NCBI GenBank assembly: GCA_045634365.1
Contig: JAZRAC010000066.1
Location: forward strand, 1 to 64,000
Direction of reading: 5' to 3'
Length of the DNA stretch: 64,000 nucleotides
Source of the DNA: HGM04593 sp045634365
Lineage (GTDB): Bacteria > Bacteroidota > Bacteroidia > Bacteroidales > Bacteroidaceae
Both the position numbers and the translations under genes were made by a program. This document shows, piece after piece, positions 44,814 to 53,295 of this stretch. Numbering within the stretch: the first letter of the stretch is position 1; each line of letters begins with the position of its first letter. The notes under the pieces are model-generated. The model ran no database searches and was not told where the DNA came from. It saw only the letters and a program-made list of their open reading frames with translations.

Positions 44814-46019
44814 TTATTTAATACCCAATTTCTTGCGAATTTCTTTGGGAATAGCATTCTTGTGAACAACAATGTTCATAGTCTTGTAACGAGCAAAAGC
44901 CTTTGAAGCGTACCAGATACCTTTGTATTTACCGGCATCACCCCAAGAATTCTTAACCATATAGTACTCTACTCCATCCTTGTCTTTTGCAATACCATAA
45001 ATCTGCATTCCGTGGTCGTCGGTAGTCTCCCAATTATCATAGGCAACCTGACGCTCCTCCTGTGTGCACCACTTCTCGGTAGAGGGCTTGGGAGTATTCT
45101 TCTTGTCGGCCTCGCTCAATTTGAGCCATTTTGCCATATCCGAACCTTCGAGGCTTGCACTCTTGGCAGCGTCGGGCATTGTAGCCTTACCATCGCGTGT
45201 GAAGCCACTCTCGCTAACGTCGCTACCCCAAGCAATGGTGTAACCCTCCATAATTGCATTGTCGAACACCTGCATAAACTCGTCGATGGGGAGGTTGTAC
45301 GACTGTGCCCAACGCCAGTTGTCCTGAATTTCAAGTACAAAAGAGGTGTAGAAGGGGTGGTGAGTGTAGGATGTCAAAGAGATATAATCGTCGGCATTCA
45401 AGCCCAAAGACTCATAGAACGATTTTGGAGTATACTCCTTGCCATTGTATGTAAACTTCTCGGGACGCTTGCCAAGATAAACATCGTGAATAGACTCGAT
45501 GCACTTTTTCCACAAAGGAACTTTGTCGGCACCCACTTGAAGTGAACGCTGCTTGCCTTTTGCAATAGCCTCGACAACTGCACCCGAAACAGCCGAGAGT
45601 TCATTATGAACACTCAATGTATCGCCATACATTACTCCGGGACGCATTTCGGCCTCGGGAACAAGGCCAAAAGTCTTCATTCCGTAAATAACATCGTAGA
45701 ACGAACCACCCTGCGAGAAAGAAGCGTCGCCGTGTGTGCGAACAGCCTTGTCGGCGCGGTCGATATATGTGTTGTAAACAATGTACATTTCGGAAAAATC
45801 GTACTCTCCCTTGCCCATACGAAGGAGTTCCGACTCAATGAACGCCAACGACGAGTAACACCAGCAGGTTCCTGCCTGATTCTGATTCTTGATACTTGTG
45901 ATAGCATTCTCCTTAACAACGGTAAATTCGGGAGCCTCCTCCTTCTTTTGCTCGGCCTCTTGTGCAAATGCGTTTACACCTGCAAATGCGAGCGCAATCA
46001 ATAAAAACATTTTCTTCAT
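44814..46019 (-). CDS. Exported C1-family cysteine peptidase (bleomycin hydrolase-like)
   Basis: 401 residues with a signal peptide (LLIALAFAGVNAFAQ). Papain-fold catalytic triad: Cys52 in NQAGTCWCYSS, His in TDDHGMQ and Asn in VKNSWGD, in the order and spacing of the aminopeptidase C/bleomycin hydrolase branch. Family members trim peptides from the N-terminus; most are cytoplasmic, while this one is exported to the periplasm or beyond, a form common in Bacteroidales. The gene begins 3 bp after recA ends in the same direction, so it is read from the recA transcript. Confidence 0.93.
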   Translation of the reverse strand: MKKMFLLIALAFAGVNAFAQEAEQKKEEAPEFTVVKENAITSIKNQNQAGTCWCYSSLAFIESELLRMGKGEYDFSEMYIVYNTYIDRADKAVRTHGDASFSQGGSFYDVIYGMKTFGLVPEAEMRPGVMYGDTLSVHNELSAVSGAVVEAIAKGKQRSLQVGADKVPLWKKCIESIHDVYLGKRPEKFTYNGKEYTPKSFYESLGLNADDYISLTSYTHHPFYTSFVLEIQDNWRWAQSYNLPIDEFMQVFDNAIMEGYTIAWGSDVSESGFTRDGKATMPDAAKSASLEGSDMAKWLKLSEADKKNTPKPSTEKWCTQEERQVAYDNWETTDDHGMQIYGIAKDKDGVEYYMVKNSWGDAGKYKGIWYASKAFARYKTMNIVVHKNAIPKEIRKKLGIK

Positions 46020-46022
46020 TTC

Positions 46023-47060
46023 TTATTCTTCTATATTGTTAGTACTGTTTTTCATAGCATCGGCTATCTTGCCCTCCAATTCCTCGGCAAGTTCGGGATT
46101 GTCGGCAAGCAACGCCTTTGTGCGGTCGCGGCCCTGTGCGAGTTTTGTATCGCCGTAGCTGAAAAACGAACCGCTCTTCTTAATTACGCCATACTGCACG
46201 CCAAGGTCGACAATTTCGCCCACGCGAGAGATTCCCTCGCCGAACATAATGTCAAACTCGGCCTTGCGGAAGGGGGGAGCGACCTTGTTCTTCACAACCT
46301 TCACGCGCACCTGATTACCTATTGCATCCTCGCCATCCTTTATCTGGCTCACGCGACGAATATCCAAGCGAACCGACGAGTAGAATTTGAGGGCGTTACC
46401 ACCGGTGGTTGTTTCGGGATTACCGAACATTACACCAATCTTCTCGCGCAGCTGGTTGATGAAGATACAGGTTGTCTTTGTCTTGCTTATCGCCGAAGTG
46501 AGCTTGCGCAATGCCTGTGACATAAGGCGTGCTTGAAGGCCCACCTTGTTGTCGCCCATTTCCCCCTCAATTTCGGCCTTCGGGGTGAGTGCGGCAACCG
46601 AGTCTATCACAATAATATCGATAGCCGACGAGCGAATAAGCTGCTCGGCAATCTCCAAGGCCTGCTCACCACAATCGGGCTGCGAAATAAGCAGATTATC
46701 AATATCAACACCCAATTTCTGCGCATAGAAACGGTCGAATGCGTGCTCGGCGTCGATTATAGCGGCAATACCGCCCATCTTCTGTGCCTCGGCTATTGCG
46801 TGAATGGCAAGTGTTGTCTTACCCGACGATTCGGGACCGTAAATCTCAATTATACGGCCGCGGGGAAAACCTCCCACTCCCAATGCCGAATTTAGACCCA
46901 CCGAGCCTGTGGGGATAACATCTATATCTTCGTAGTTGTCGTCGCCCAACTTCATTATAGAACCTTTACCAAAGTTCTTCTCTATTTTATCCATTGCAGC
47001 TTGGAGAGCGCGCAACTTCTCGTTACCTGCAATATTCTCCAATTCCTCTTTCTTTGCCAT
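46023..47060 (-). CDS. recA: Recombinase RecA
   Basis: 345 residues. Walker A GPESSGKTTLAIHA, Walker B IIVIDSVAALTP, the L1/L2 loops with MSQALRKL and FINQLREKIGVMFGNPETTTGGNALKFY, and a short acidic C-terminus. It binds single-stranded DNA, carries out strand exchange and triggers LexA cleavage where LexA exists. It is the middle gene of an operon: the carboxynorspermidine dehydrogenase gene ends 17 bp upstream and the C1 peptidase gene starts 3 bp downstream. No LexA-type box can be placed in the 17-bp gap, so SOS control, if any, would act upstream of the first gene. Confidence 0.98.
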   Translation of the reverse strand: MAKKEELENIAGNEKLRALQAAMDKIEKNFGKGSIMKLGDDNYEDIDVIPTGSVGLNSALGVGGFPRGRIIEIYGPESSGKTTLAIHAIAEAQKMGGIAAIIDAEHAFDRFYAQKLGVDIDNLLISQPDCGEQALEIAEQLIRSSAIDIIVIDSVAALTPKAEIEGEMGDNKVGLQARLMSQALRKLTSAISKTKTTCIFINQLREKIGVMFGNPETTTGGNALKFYSSVRLDIRRVSQIKDGEDAIGNQVRVKVVKNKVAPPFRKAEFDIMFGEGISRVGEIVDLGVQYGVIKKSGSFFSYGDTKLAQGRDRTKALLADNPELAEELEGKIADAMKNSTNNIEE

Positions 47061-47077
47061 TGTCTGTATTTATATTA

Positions 47078-48271
47078 TTAAAGCTCTAAATCTTTGTCAA
47101 ACTCCTCGTGCCAAGGAAGGCCCTGCTTGTTAAGCTGCTCCATAAAAGGATCGGGGTCGAACTGCTCCACGTTCCACACACCGGGCTTGCGCCATAGGCC
47201 CTTCAAGAACATCATTGCACCAATCATCGCAGGAACACCTGTGGTGTAGCTCACGCCCTGCATTCCTGTCTCTTGGTACGCTGCCTGATGGCTGCAATTG
47301 TTATATACATAGTATGTGCGCTCTTTGCCATCCTTTATACCGCGTATGCGACAGCCGATAGAGGTCTCTCCCTCGTAATTTTCGCCCAAGTCCTGAGGAT
47401 TGGGAAGGACGGCTTTAAGGAACTGCAAGGGAACAATCTTCATTCCGTTGTAATCTATTTCGTCGATACGTGCCATTCCTATATTCTGAATTACGCGCAA
47501 GTGTGTGAGATACTCTTGACCGAATGTCATCCAGAAACGAGCACGCTTTATTGTGGGGAAGTTCTTTGTGAGCGATTCAAGCTCTTCGTGGAACAGAAGA
47601 TAAGACTCGCGGGGGCCGATGTTGGGGTATGTGATAGGCTGGTGTATTTCAAGCGCACCTGTCTCCACCCACTTACCATCCTGATAGTAGCGGCCATTCT
47701 GTGTAATCTCGCGAATATTTATTTCGGGATTGAAGTTTGTGGCAAATGCTTTGTGGTGGTCACCGGCATTGCAATCGACAATGTCGAGATAGTGTATTTC
47801 GTCGAAATAGTGCTTCGCTGCGTATGCTGTGTAGACACCGCTCACGCCCGGGTCGAATCCGCAACCGAGAATAGCTGTGAGGCCGGCCTCTTTGAAGCGC
47901 TCGTGATAGGCCCACTGCCAGCTGTACTCAAAGTGAGCCTCATCCTTGGGCTCGTAGTTGGCCGTGTCGAGATAATTCACTCCGCACTGCAAGCAGGCCT
48001 CCATAATGGTGAGGTCTTGATAAGGGAGAGCCACGTTAATTACAATCTCGGGCTTGAAGCTGTTGAACAATGCTACAAGTTCCTCAACGCTATCAGCATC
48101 CACCGCAGCGGTTTTGATATTGGGATTGCCTATCGCCTTCACAATTGCATCGCATTTTGAGCGAGTGCGGCTGGCAATCATAATATCGGTAAAAACATCA
48201 CTGTTCTGTGCCACTTTAAAAGCAGCTACTGTACCTACGCCACCGGCGCCGATGATTAAAACTTTTGCCAT
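47078..48271 (-). CDS. Carboxynorspermidine/carboxyspermidine dehydrogenase (saccharopine dehydrogenase family)
   Basis: 397 residues. Rossmann start KVLIIGAGGVGTVAAFKVAQ, then NVALPYQDLTIMEACLQCGVNYLDTANYE and GCGFDPGVSGVYTAYA, all characteristic of the LYS9-like carboxynorspermidine synthase branch. It condenses aspartate semialdehyde with a diamine to carboxy(nor)spermidine, the first step of the alternative spermidine route common in Bacteroidetes; the decarboxylase partner is not in this window. First gene of the recA operon. Confidence 0.9.
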   Translation of the reverse strand: MAKVLIIGAGGVGTVAAFKVAQNSDVFTDIMIASRTRSKCDAIVKAIGNPNIKTAAVDADSVEELVALFNSFKPEIVINVALPYQDLTIMEACLQCGVNYLDTANYEPKDEAHFEYSWQWAYHERFKEAGLTAILGCGFDPGVSGVYTAYAAKHYFDEIHYLDIVDCNAGDHHKAFATNFNPEINIREITQNGRYYQDGKWVETGALEIHQPITYPNIGPRESYLLFHEELESLTKNFPTIKRARFWMTFGQEYLTHLRVIQNIGMARIDEIDYNGMKIVPLQFLKAVLPNPQDLGENYEGETSIGCRIRGIKDGKERTYYVYNNCSHQAAYQETGMQGVSYTTGVPAMIGAMMFLKGLWRKPGVWNVEQFDPDPFMEQLNKQGLPWHEEFDKDLEL

Positions 48272-48400
48272 TTTAATATTCGTTTAAAAGGGTTTATAAA
48301 TAATTTCTGTTACATCAAAAAAAATATTTGCGACAAGGCCCCAAACGAGCTTCTGCCGCCTGCACTCCGAGCCATAAAGCCACAAAATGCCAATTTCTAT

Positions 48401-48594
48401 GCAAATATAACACAAATGAGCGAGAATAAACAAAGGGAGTTTGTTTTTTTCACTGCGAATGCAGGCATATTCGCGGGTTACCGCAAATATAACACAAATG
48501 AGCGAGAATAAATAAAGTTCACTTTATTTTTTTCACTGCGAATGCAGACATATTCGCGGTTTACCGCAAATTAACACAAATGAGCGAGAATAAC
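48401..48594. repeat. Tandem repeat, 82-83-bp unit, about 2.4 copies
   Basis: Units begin GCAAATATAACACAAATGAG at 48401 and 48483, and a third partial unit begins at 48566. Each full unit includes the hairpin GCGAATGCAGGCATATTCGC or its near copy. Confidence 0.88.
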
Positions 48595-48739
48595 AAGCGG
48601 TATTATACAATAAATTATCTATCGTACAACAAACAGCCACGCTCGGCAGAAAGATGACACACTTAGTAACTTTTATGACAAAATGGCACACTTTTGACAC
48701 AAAAAAACGTCACGAATAAAATTTATGACACACACTCAC

Positions 48740-48772
48740 AGAGCAAAAAGAGTTTGGCACACACTTTGCTCT
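48740..48772. promoter_or_regulatory. 8-bp inverted repeat overlapping the dnaK -24/-12 promoter
   Basis: AGAGCAAA (48740-48747) and TTTGCTCT (48765-48772) are exact inverted repeats with a 17-bp spacer. The right arm covers the -12 element. Confidence 0.6.
48755..48770 (+). promoter_or_regulatory. Sigma-54-type (-24/-12) promoter of dnaK
   Basis: TGGCAC-ACACT-TTGCT matches the RpoN consensus TGGCAC-N5-TTGCW at every position. Transcription would start near 48781, 62 nt before the ATG. A second, poorer match (TGGCAC-ACTTT-TGACA) lies at 48684. Four TGACA(C/A)A-like repeats lie upstream between about 48652 and 48737. No TAnnTTTG box is seen between these and the ATG. Confidence 0.6.
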
Positions 48773-48842
48773 TTAATCGTCGAGCGCGAACAAAAGCGCG
48801 AAAAACAAAGTTGAATTATAAATAAAAAAGAATAAAAAAATT

Positions 48843-50750
48843 ATGGGAAAAATTATTGGAATCGACTTAGGTACAACCAACTCTTGTGTATCGGTTTTTG
48901 AGGGCAACGAGCCCGTAGTAATCACCAACAGCGAGGGCAAACGCACAACCCCCTCTGTTGTAGCATTCATCGATGGCGGCGAGCGCAAAGTGGGCGACCC
49001 CGCGAAGCGTCAGGCTATCACCAACCCCAAACGCACAATCTTCTCTATCAAGCGTTTTATGGGTGAGAATTGGCAACAGGTGAGCAAAGAAATTTCTCGC
49101 GTGCCTTACACCGTTAAAGAGGAGAACAATATGCCCCGCGTGGATATTGACGGTCGCTTGTACACTCCCCAAGAAATTTCGGCAATGATTTTGCAGAAGA
49201 TGAAAAAAACCGCCGAGGATTATCTGGGACAAGAGGTTACCGAGGCTGTTATCACAGTGCCCGCATACTTCTCCGACTCACAGCGTCAGGCAACAAAAGA
49301 GGCCGGACAGATTGCAGGCCTCGAAGTTAAACGCATCGTTAACGAGCCCACAGCCGCCGCACTTGCATACGGCATTGACAAAGCAAACAAAGATATGAAA
49401 ATCGCAGTATTCGACCTTGGTGGCGGTACATTCGATATTTCTATCCTTGAATTTGGCGGCGGAGTATTCGAGGTTCTCTCGACAAACGGCGACACACACC
49501 TTGGCGGGGACGACTTTGACCAAGTTATCATCGACTGGCTCGCAAGCGAATTTATGCAGGAGGAGGGCACCGACCTTAAAGCCGACCCTATGGCATTGCA
49601 ACGCTTGAAAGAGGCTGCCGAGAAGGCAAAAATAGAGCTCTCGTCGACAACCTCCACCGAGATTAACCTCCCCTACATTACCGCAACCGCAACAGGCCCC
49701 AAGCACCTTGTAAAGACACTTACACGTGCCAAATTCGAGTCGCTTGCCCACAACCTCATCCAAGCTTGTTTGGAGCCCTGCAAGCGCGCAATGAGCGACG
49801 CAGGCCTCAGCAACTCCGACATTGACGAAGTTATCCTCGTAGGTGGTTCCACACGTATCCCCGCCGTTCAGAAAATAGTTGAGGACTTCTTCGGCAAAGC
49901 TCCTTCAAAGGGCGTAAACCCCGACGAGGTTGTTGCAGTGGGCGCAGCCATCCAAGGCGCAATCCTCAACAAAGAGGGCGGCGTTGGCGACATTGTACTT
50001 CTCGACGTAACACCCCTCTCAATGGGTATTGAGACCCTTGGCGGCGTAATGACAAAGCTCATCGACGCAAACACCACAATCCCCTGCAAGAAGAGCGAAA
50101 CATTCTCAACAGCAGCCGACAACCAGACAGAGGTTACAATACACGTGCTTCAAGGCGAGCGTCCTATGGCCAACCAGAATAAGTCTATCGGACAATTCAA
50201 CCTCACAGGCATTGCACCCGCACGTCGCGGAATTCCCCAGATTGAGGTAACATTCGACATTGACGCCAACGGTATTCTCAAAGTATCGGCAAAGGACAAA
50301 GCCACCGGCAAGGAGCAGGCGATACGCATCGAGGCATCGTCGGGATTGAGCAAAGAGGAGATTGAGCGTATGAAACAGGAGGCCGAAGCAAATGCCGACG
50401 CCGACAAGAAAGAGCGCGAGAGAATCGACAAACTCAATCAGGCCGACTCTATGGTATTCCAGACAAAGAACCAGCTAAACGAGCTTGGCGACAAGATTCC
50501 CGCCGACAAGAAAGCCCCCATCGAGGCTGCCGTTCAGAAGCTGGAAGAGGCACACAAGGCACAAGACCTTGCAGCCATCGACGCTGCAACCGCAGAGCTC
50601 AACAACGCTTGGCAGGCAGCAAGTGCCGAAATGTATGCACAGAGCGGAGCACAGGGAGCGCAAGGAGCTCAGCAGCAAAATACCGGCAACCAGCAGCAGA
50701 ACAACAGCAACGACGATGTTCAGGATGCTGAATTTGAAGAGGTTAAGTAA
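48843..50750 (+). CDS. dnaK: Molecular chaperone DnaK (Hsp70)
   Basis: 635 residues. N-terminal ATPase with IIGIDLGTTNSCVSV, VFDLGGGTFDISIL and VGGSTRIPAVQ; substrate domain around residues 390-510; helical lid; C-terminus DDVQDAEFEEVK close to the EEVD-like end of bacterial DnaK. Folds nascent and stress-damaged proteins with DnaJ and GrpE, which are not adjacent here. It is a single gene with terminator. The upstream promoter is unusual (see the sigma-54 element). Confidence 0.98.
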   Translation: MGKIIGIDLGTTNSCVSVFEGNEPVVITNSEGKRTTPSVVAFIDGGERKVGDPAKRQAITNPKRTIFSIKRFMGENWQQVSKEISRVPYTVKEENNMPRVDIDGRLYTPQEISAMILQKMKKTAEDYLGQEVTEAVITVPAYFSDSQRQATKEAGQIAGLEVKRIVNEPTAAALAYGIDKANKDMKIAVFDLGGGTFDISILEFGGGVFEVLSTNGDTHLGGDDFDQVIIDWLASEFMQEEGTDLKADPMALQRLKEAAEKAKIELSSTTSTEINLPYITATATGPKHLVKTLTRAKFESLAHNLIQACLEPCKRAMSDAGLSNSDIDEVILVGGSTRIPAVQKIVEDFFGKAPSKGVNPDEVVAVGAAIQGAILNKEGGVGDIVLLDVTPLSMGIETLGGVMTKLIDANTTIPCKKSETFSTAADNQTEVTIHVLQGERPMANQNKSIGQFNLTGIAPARRGIPQIEVTFDIDANGILKVSAKDKATGKEQAIRIEASSGLSKEEIERMKQEAEANADADKKERERIDKLNQADSMVFQTKNQLNELGDKIPADKKAPIEAAVQKLEEAHKAQDLAAIDAATAELNNAWQAASAEMYAQSGAQGAQGAQQQNTGNQQQNNSNDDVQDAEFEEVK

Positions 50751-50770
50751 ATAATCAAACATCCGCCAAT

Positions 50771-50814
50771 AAAAGGTGGTGACCCAAAATAAAAAGGTCA
50801 CCACCTTTTTATTT
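50771..50814 (+). terminator. Rho-independent terminator after dnaK
   Basis: Perfect 14-bp stem AAAAGGTGGTGACC (50771-50784) with its complement (50796-50809), followed by TATTTT. Confidence 0.92.
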
Positions 50815-50975
50815 TGGAGGTTGAATAAAACCACATAAACAGCCGATTATCGGGCCTTTGAGCAATCATATACATAAAAACACCGAAAAGCAATCCAAAC
50901 AGGCATTAAAGGAGCAGATAGGCAATCATTTTTGTTATTTTTTCACTTTTTCTTCTTTATTTTCCAAAAATGATG

Positions 50976-50983
50976 TATTTTCG
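50976..50983 (+). promoter_or_regulatory. Candidate promoter of the aryl-polyene operon
   Basis: TATTTTCG is one base from TAnnTTTG, about 53 bp before the first start codon. It is the best candidate in the 225 bp between the dnaK terminator and the operon. Confidence 0.4.
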
Positions 50984-51035
50984 CAAAATATTCTTATTAA
51001 AGAATGTACACAGACACAGACAATTAAAATAAAAT

Positions 51036-52559
51036 ATGGCTACATTGAATTATGAGCAAATAAAGGGGTTTCTGTTTAACGACGAAAAATTGTCCATCGA
51101 CAATGAGACAATCGCCAAAATAGAAGACTGCTTCCACTTTTTGGAAGATTTCTGCAAAGACAAAGTAATCTACGGAATAAACACAGGCTTTGGACCGATG
51201 GCTCAATGGAGGGTGGATGACAAATACTTGAACGAACTGCAATACAACATTATACGCAGCCACTCGACAGGTACCGGCGCTCCCCTGCCCGACATTTATG
51301 TAAAAGCAGCAATGATTGCAAGAGTGGGCACATTTCTGCAAGCAAAATCGGGTATTCACCCCGAACTTGTGCTACTATTGCAGGAATTCATAAACAGAGG
51401 AATATACCCATTCATTCCCGAGCACGGCAGCGTGGGTGCCAGTGGCGACCTTGTTCAGCTTGCCCACATTGCATTAACCTTGATTGGCGAGGGCAAAGTA
51501 CACTACAAAGGCGAGTGGAGAAATTCGAAAGAGGTATTGGACGAGAATGGATTAAAGCCCTTCAAACTACGCATAAGAGAGGGCCTCTCGGCAACCAACG
51601 GAACATCGGTAATGACCGGAATTGCCCTTGTGAACCAATATTACGCCGAAATTCTTTTGGATTGGGCAACACTTGCATCAGTGTGGATGAACGAGATTGC
51701 ATCGTCGTACGATGATATGATGGCAGTGGAACTTAATTCGTGCAGACGACAGAATGGCCAACAGATAATAGCGAGCCGTATGAGAGAGCTTGCAAAAGGG
51801 AGCAACCGACTCAAAAAGAGAGAGCACGAGCTTTATACCGCCGACAACAAAAGCGAAGTTTTTGAACACAAAGTTCAAGCATACTATTCACTGCGCTGCA
51901 CCCCGCAGATTCTCGGCCCCATATATGACACATTGGCACAATCGCGCCAAGTACTCAACAACGAGGTAAACTCGGCGTGCGACAACCCCATCGTCGACCC
52001 CGTTTCCAAGAACGTATATCACGGTGGCAACTTCCACGGAGATTACATTTCGCTGGAACAGGACAAAATGAAGATTGCAATGGTGCGCCTTGCAATGACA
52101 GCCGAAAGACAATTGAACTATCTGTTCCACGACCGCATAAACGGCATTCTGCCCCCATTCTTGAATTTGGGGACATTGGGCTTGAACTACGGAATGCAGG
52201 CTTGTCAATTCACAGCAACATCCACAACCGCCGAGTGCCAGACACTCGCAATGCCCAACTACGTGCACAGCATCCCCAACAACAACGACAATCAGGATAT
52301 TGTCAGTATGGGAACAAACACCGCGTTGCTCTGCAAGAAAGTCATTGAAAATACATTGCAGGTTACATCCATCCTGTTCATTGCACTTGCACAAGCAGTC
52401 GACTGCTTGAAGATAAGCGACAAGCTGTCACCAGCAGTGAAAGAGCAATACGACAAGATTAGAAGTATCGTTCCCGTATTTATAGAGGATACCCCCTTCT
52501 ACGACGAGATAAAGAGCATTGAAAAATACTTAATCGATAATCCTTTAAATTTGAAATAA
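51036..52559 (+). CDS. Tyrosine ammonia-lyase (aromatic amino acid lyase)
   Basis: 507 residues of the histidine/phenylalanine ammonia-lyase family. The MIO prosthetic group would form from Ala135-Ser136-Gly137 in SVGASGDLVQLAH. The conserved active-site Tyr is in VIYGINTGFGPMA. The selectivity segment reads IRSHSTGTGAPL, matching the Ser-His form of the Flavobacterium tyrosine ammonia-lyase of flexirubin clusters (recalled IRSHSSGTGKPL), and later parts such as HSIPNNNDNQDIVSMGTN also agree. It removes ammonia from tyrosine to give p-coumarate, the aryl starter for the polyene. First gene of the operon; fabG-like gene follows after 1 bp. Histidine as substrate is the alternative, but the context argues for tyrosine. 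Confidence 0.9.
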   Translation: MATLNYEQIKGFLFNDEKLSIDNETIAKIEDCFHFLEDFCKDKVIYGINTGFGPMAQWRVDDKYLNELQYNIIRSHSTGTGAPLPDIYVKAAMIARVGTFLQAKSGIHPELVLLLQEFINRGIYPFIPEHGSVGASGDLVQLAHIALTLIGEGKVHYKGEWRNSKEVLDENGLKPFKLRIREGLSATNGTSVMTGIALVNQYYAEILLDWATLASVWMNEIASSYDDMMAVELNSCRRQNGQQIIASRMRELAKGSNRLKKREHELYTADNKSEVFEHKVQAYYSLRCTPQILGPIYDTLAQSRQVLNNEVNSACDNPIVDPVSKNVYHGGNFHGDYISLEQDKMKIAMVRLAMTAERQLNYLFHDRINGILPPFLNLGTLGLNYGMQACQFTATSTTAECQTLAMPNYVHSIPNNNDNQDIVSMGTNTALLCKKVIENTLQVTSILFIALAQAVDCLKISDKLSPAVKEQYDKIRSIVPVFIEDTPFYDEIKSIEKYLIDNPLNLK

Positions 52560-52560
52560 T

Positions 52561-53289
52561 ATGAAATACGCATTAGTAACAGGAGGTTCAAGAGGATTGG
52601 GACGTGCTGTATGCATAAAACTTGCACAACAGGGTATTCCTGTTATTATCAACTATCAATCCAACGCCGAGGCTGCCGAAGAGGTAAAGAATATCATCAC
52701 CTCCAATGGCGGTACTGCCGAGCTACTCCCCTTCAATGTGTCGGACAAGGATTCGGTTGACGCGGCATTGGAAAAATGGGAAATAGAGCACCCCGACGAC
52801 TATATCTCCATTCTGGTAAACAATGCCGGAATAAGACAAGATAATCTTATGATATTCTTGAAGGATGAGCAGTGGGACAATGTGATAAACGTTTCTCTCA
52901 ACGGCTTTTTCTATGTAACAAGGCGCGTATTGAAGAATATGATGACAAAGAGATACGGACGCATCATAAATATGGCATCCTTGTCGGGAATAAAAGGAAT
53001 GCCGGGCCAGACAAACTATTCGGCAGCAAAAGCAGCACTCATCGGCGCCACAAAAGCACTATCACAAGAGGTTGCAGCCAGGAAAGTTACAGTAAACGCT
53101 GTTGCCCCCGGATTTATAACCACAGATATGACCAAGGAATTGGACGAAGACACTTTGAAGAAGTTGGTACCTATGCAACGTTTCGGCAAACCCGAAGAGG
53201 TTGCTTCATTGGTAGCGTTCCTTGCATCGGAAGACTCCTCTTATATAACAGGAGAAGTTATATCAATTAATGGCGGATTATATACATAA
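52561..53289 (+). CDS. 3-oxoacyl-ACP reductase, FabG-like (polyene ketoreductase)
   Basis: 242 residues of the short-chain dehydrogenase family. Cofactor site TGGSRGLGRAV, NNAG in LVNNAGIRQDN, catalytic Ser/Tyr/Lys with MASLSGIKGM and NYSAAKAAL, and the C-terminal GEVISINGGLYT. It reduces 3-ketoacyl-ACP to 3-hydroxyacyl-ACP with NADPH in each polyene extension. Placed 1 bp after the ammonia-lyase gene and 6 bp before the ketosynthase gene, it is part of the operon and likely dedicated rather than the housekeeping FabG. Confidence 0.92.
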   Translation: MKYALVTGGSRGLGRAVCIKLAQQGIPVIINYQSNAEAAEEVKNIITSNGGTAELLPFNVSDKDSVDAALEKWEIEHPDDYISILVNNAGIRQDNLMIFLKDEQWDNVINVSLNGFFYVTRRVLKNMMTKRYGRIINMASLSGIKGMPGQTNYSAAKAALIGATKALSQEVAARKVTVNAVAPGFITTDMTKELDEDTLKKLVPMQRFGKPEEVASLVAFLASEDSSYITGEVISINGGLYT

Positions 53290-53295
53290 TTTTTA

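Larger units (their letters stand above)
48272..48842. other. Divergent intergenic region with tandem repeat and sigma-54 promoter
   Basis: 571 bp between the CASDH-recA operon (minus) and dnaK (plus). Holds an 82-83-bp tandem repeat and several TGACACA-like direct repeats followed by a -24/-12 promoter. No gene. Confidence 0.8.

Noticed and set aside
48401..48594. 82-83-bp tandem repeat as a CRISPR array
   Set aside because: Whole units repeat with no variable spacers, and no cas genes are present.
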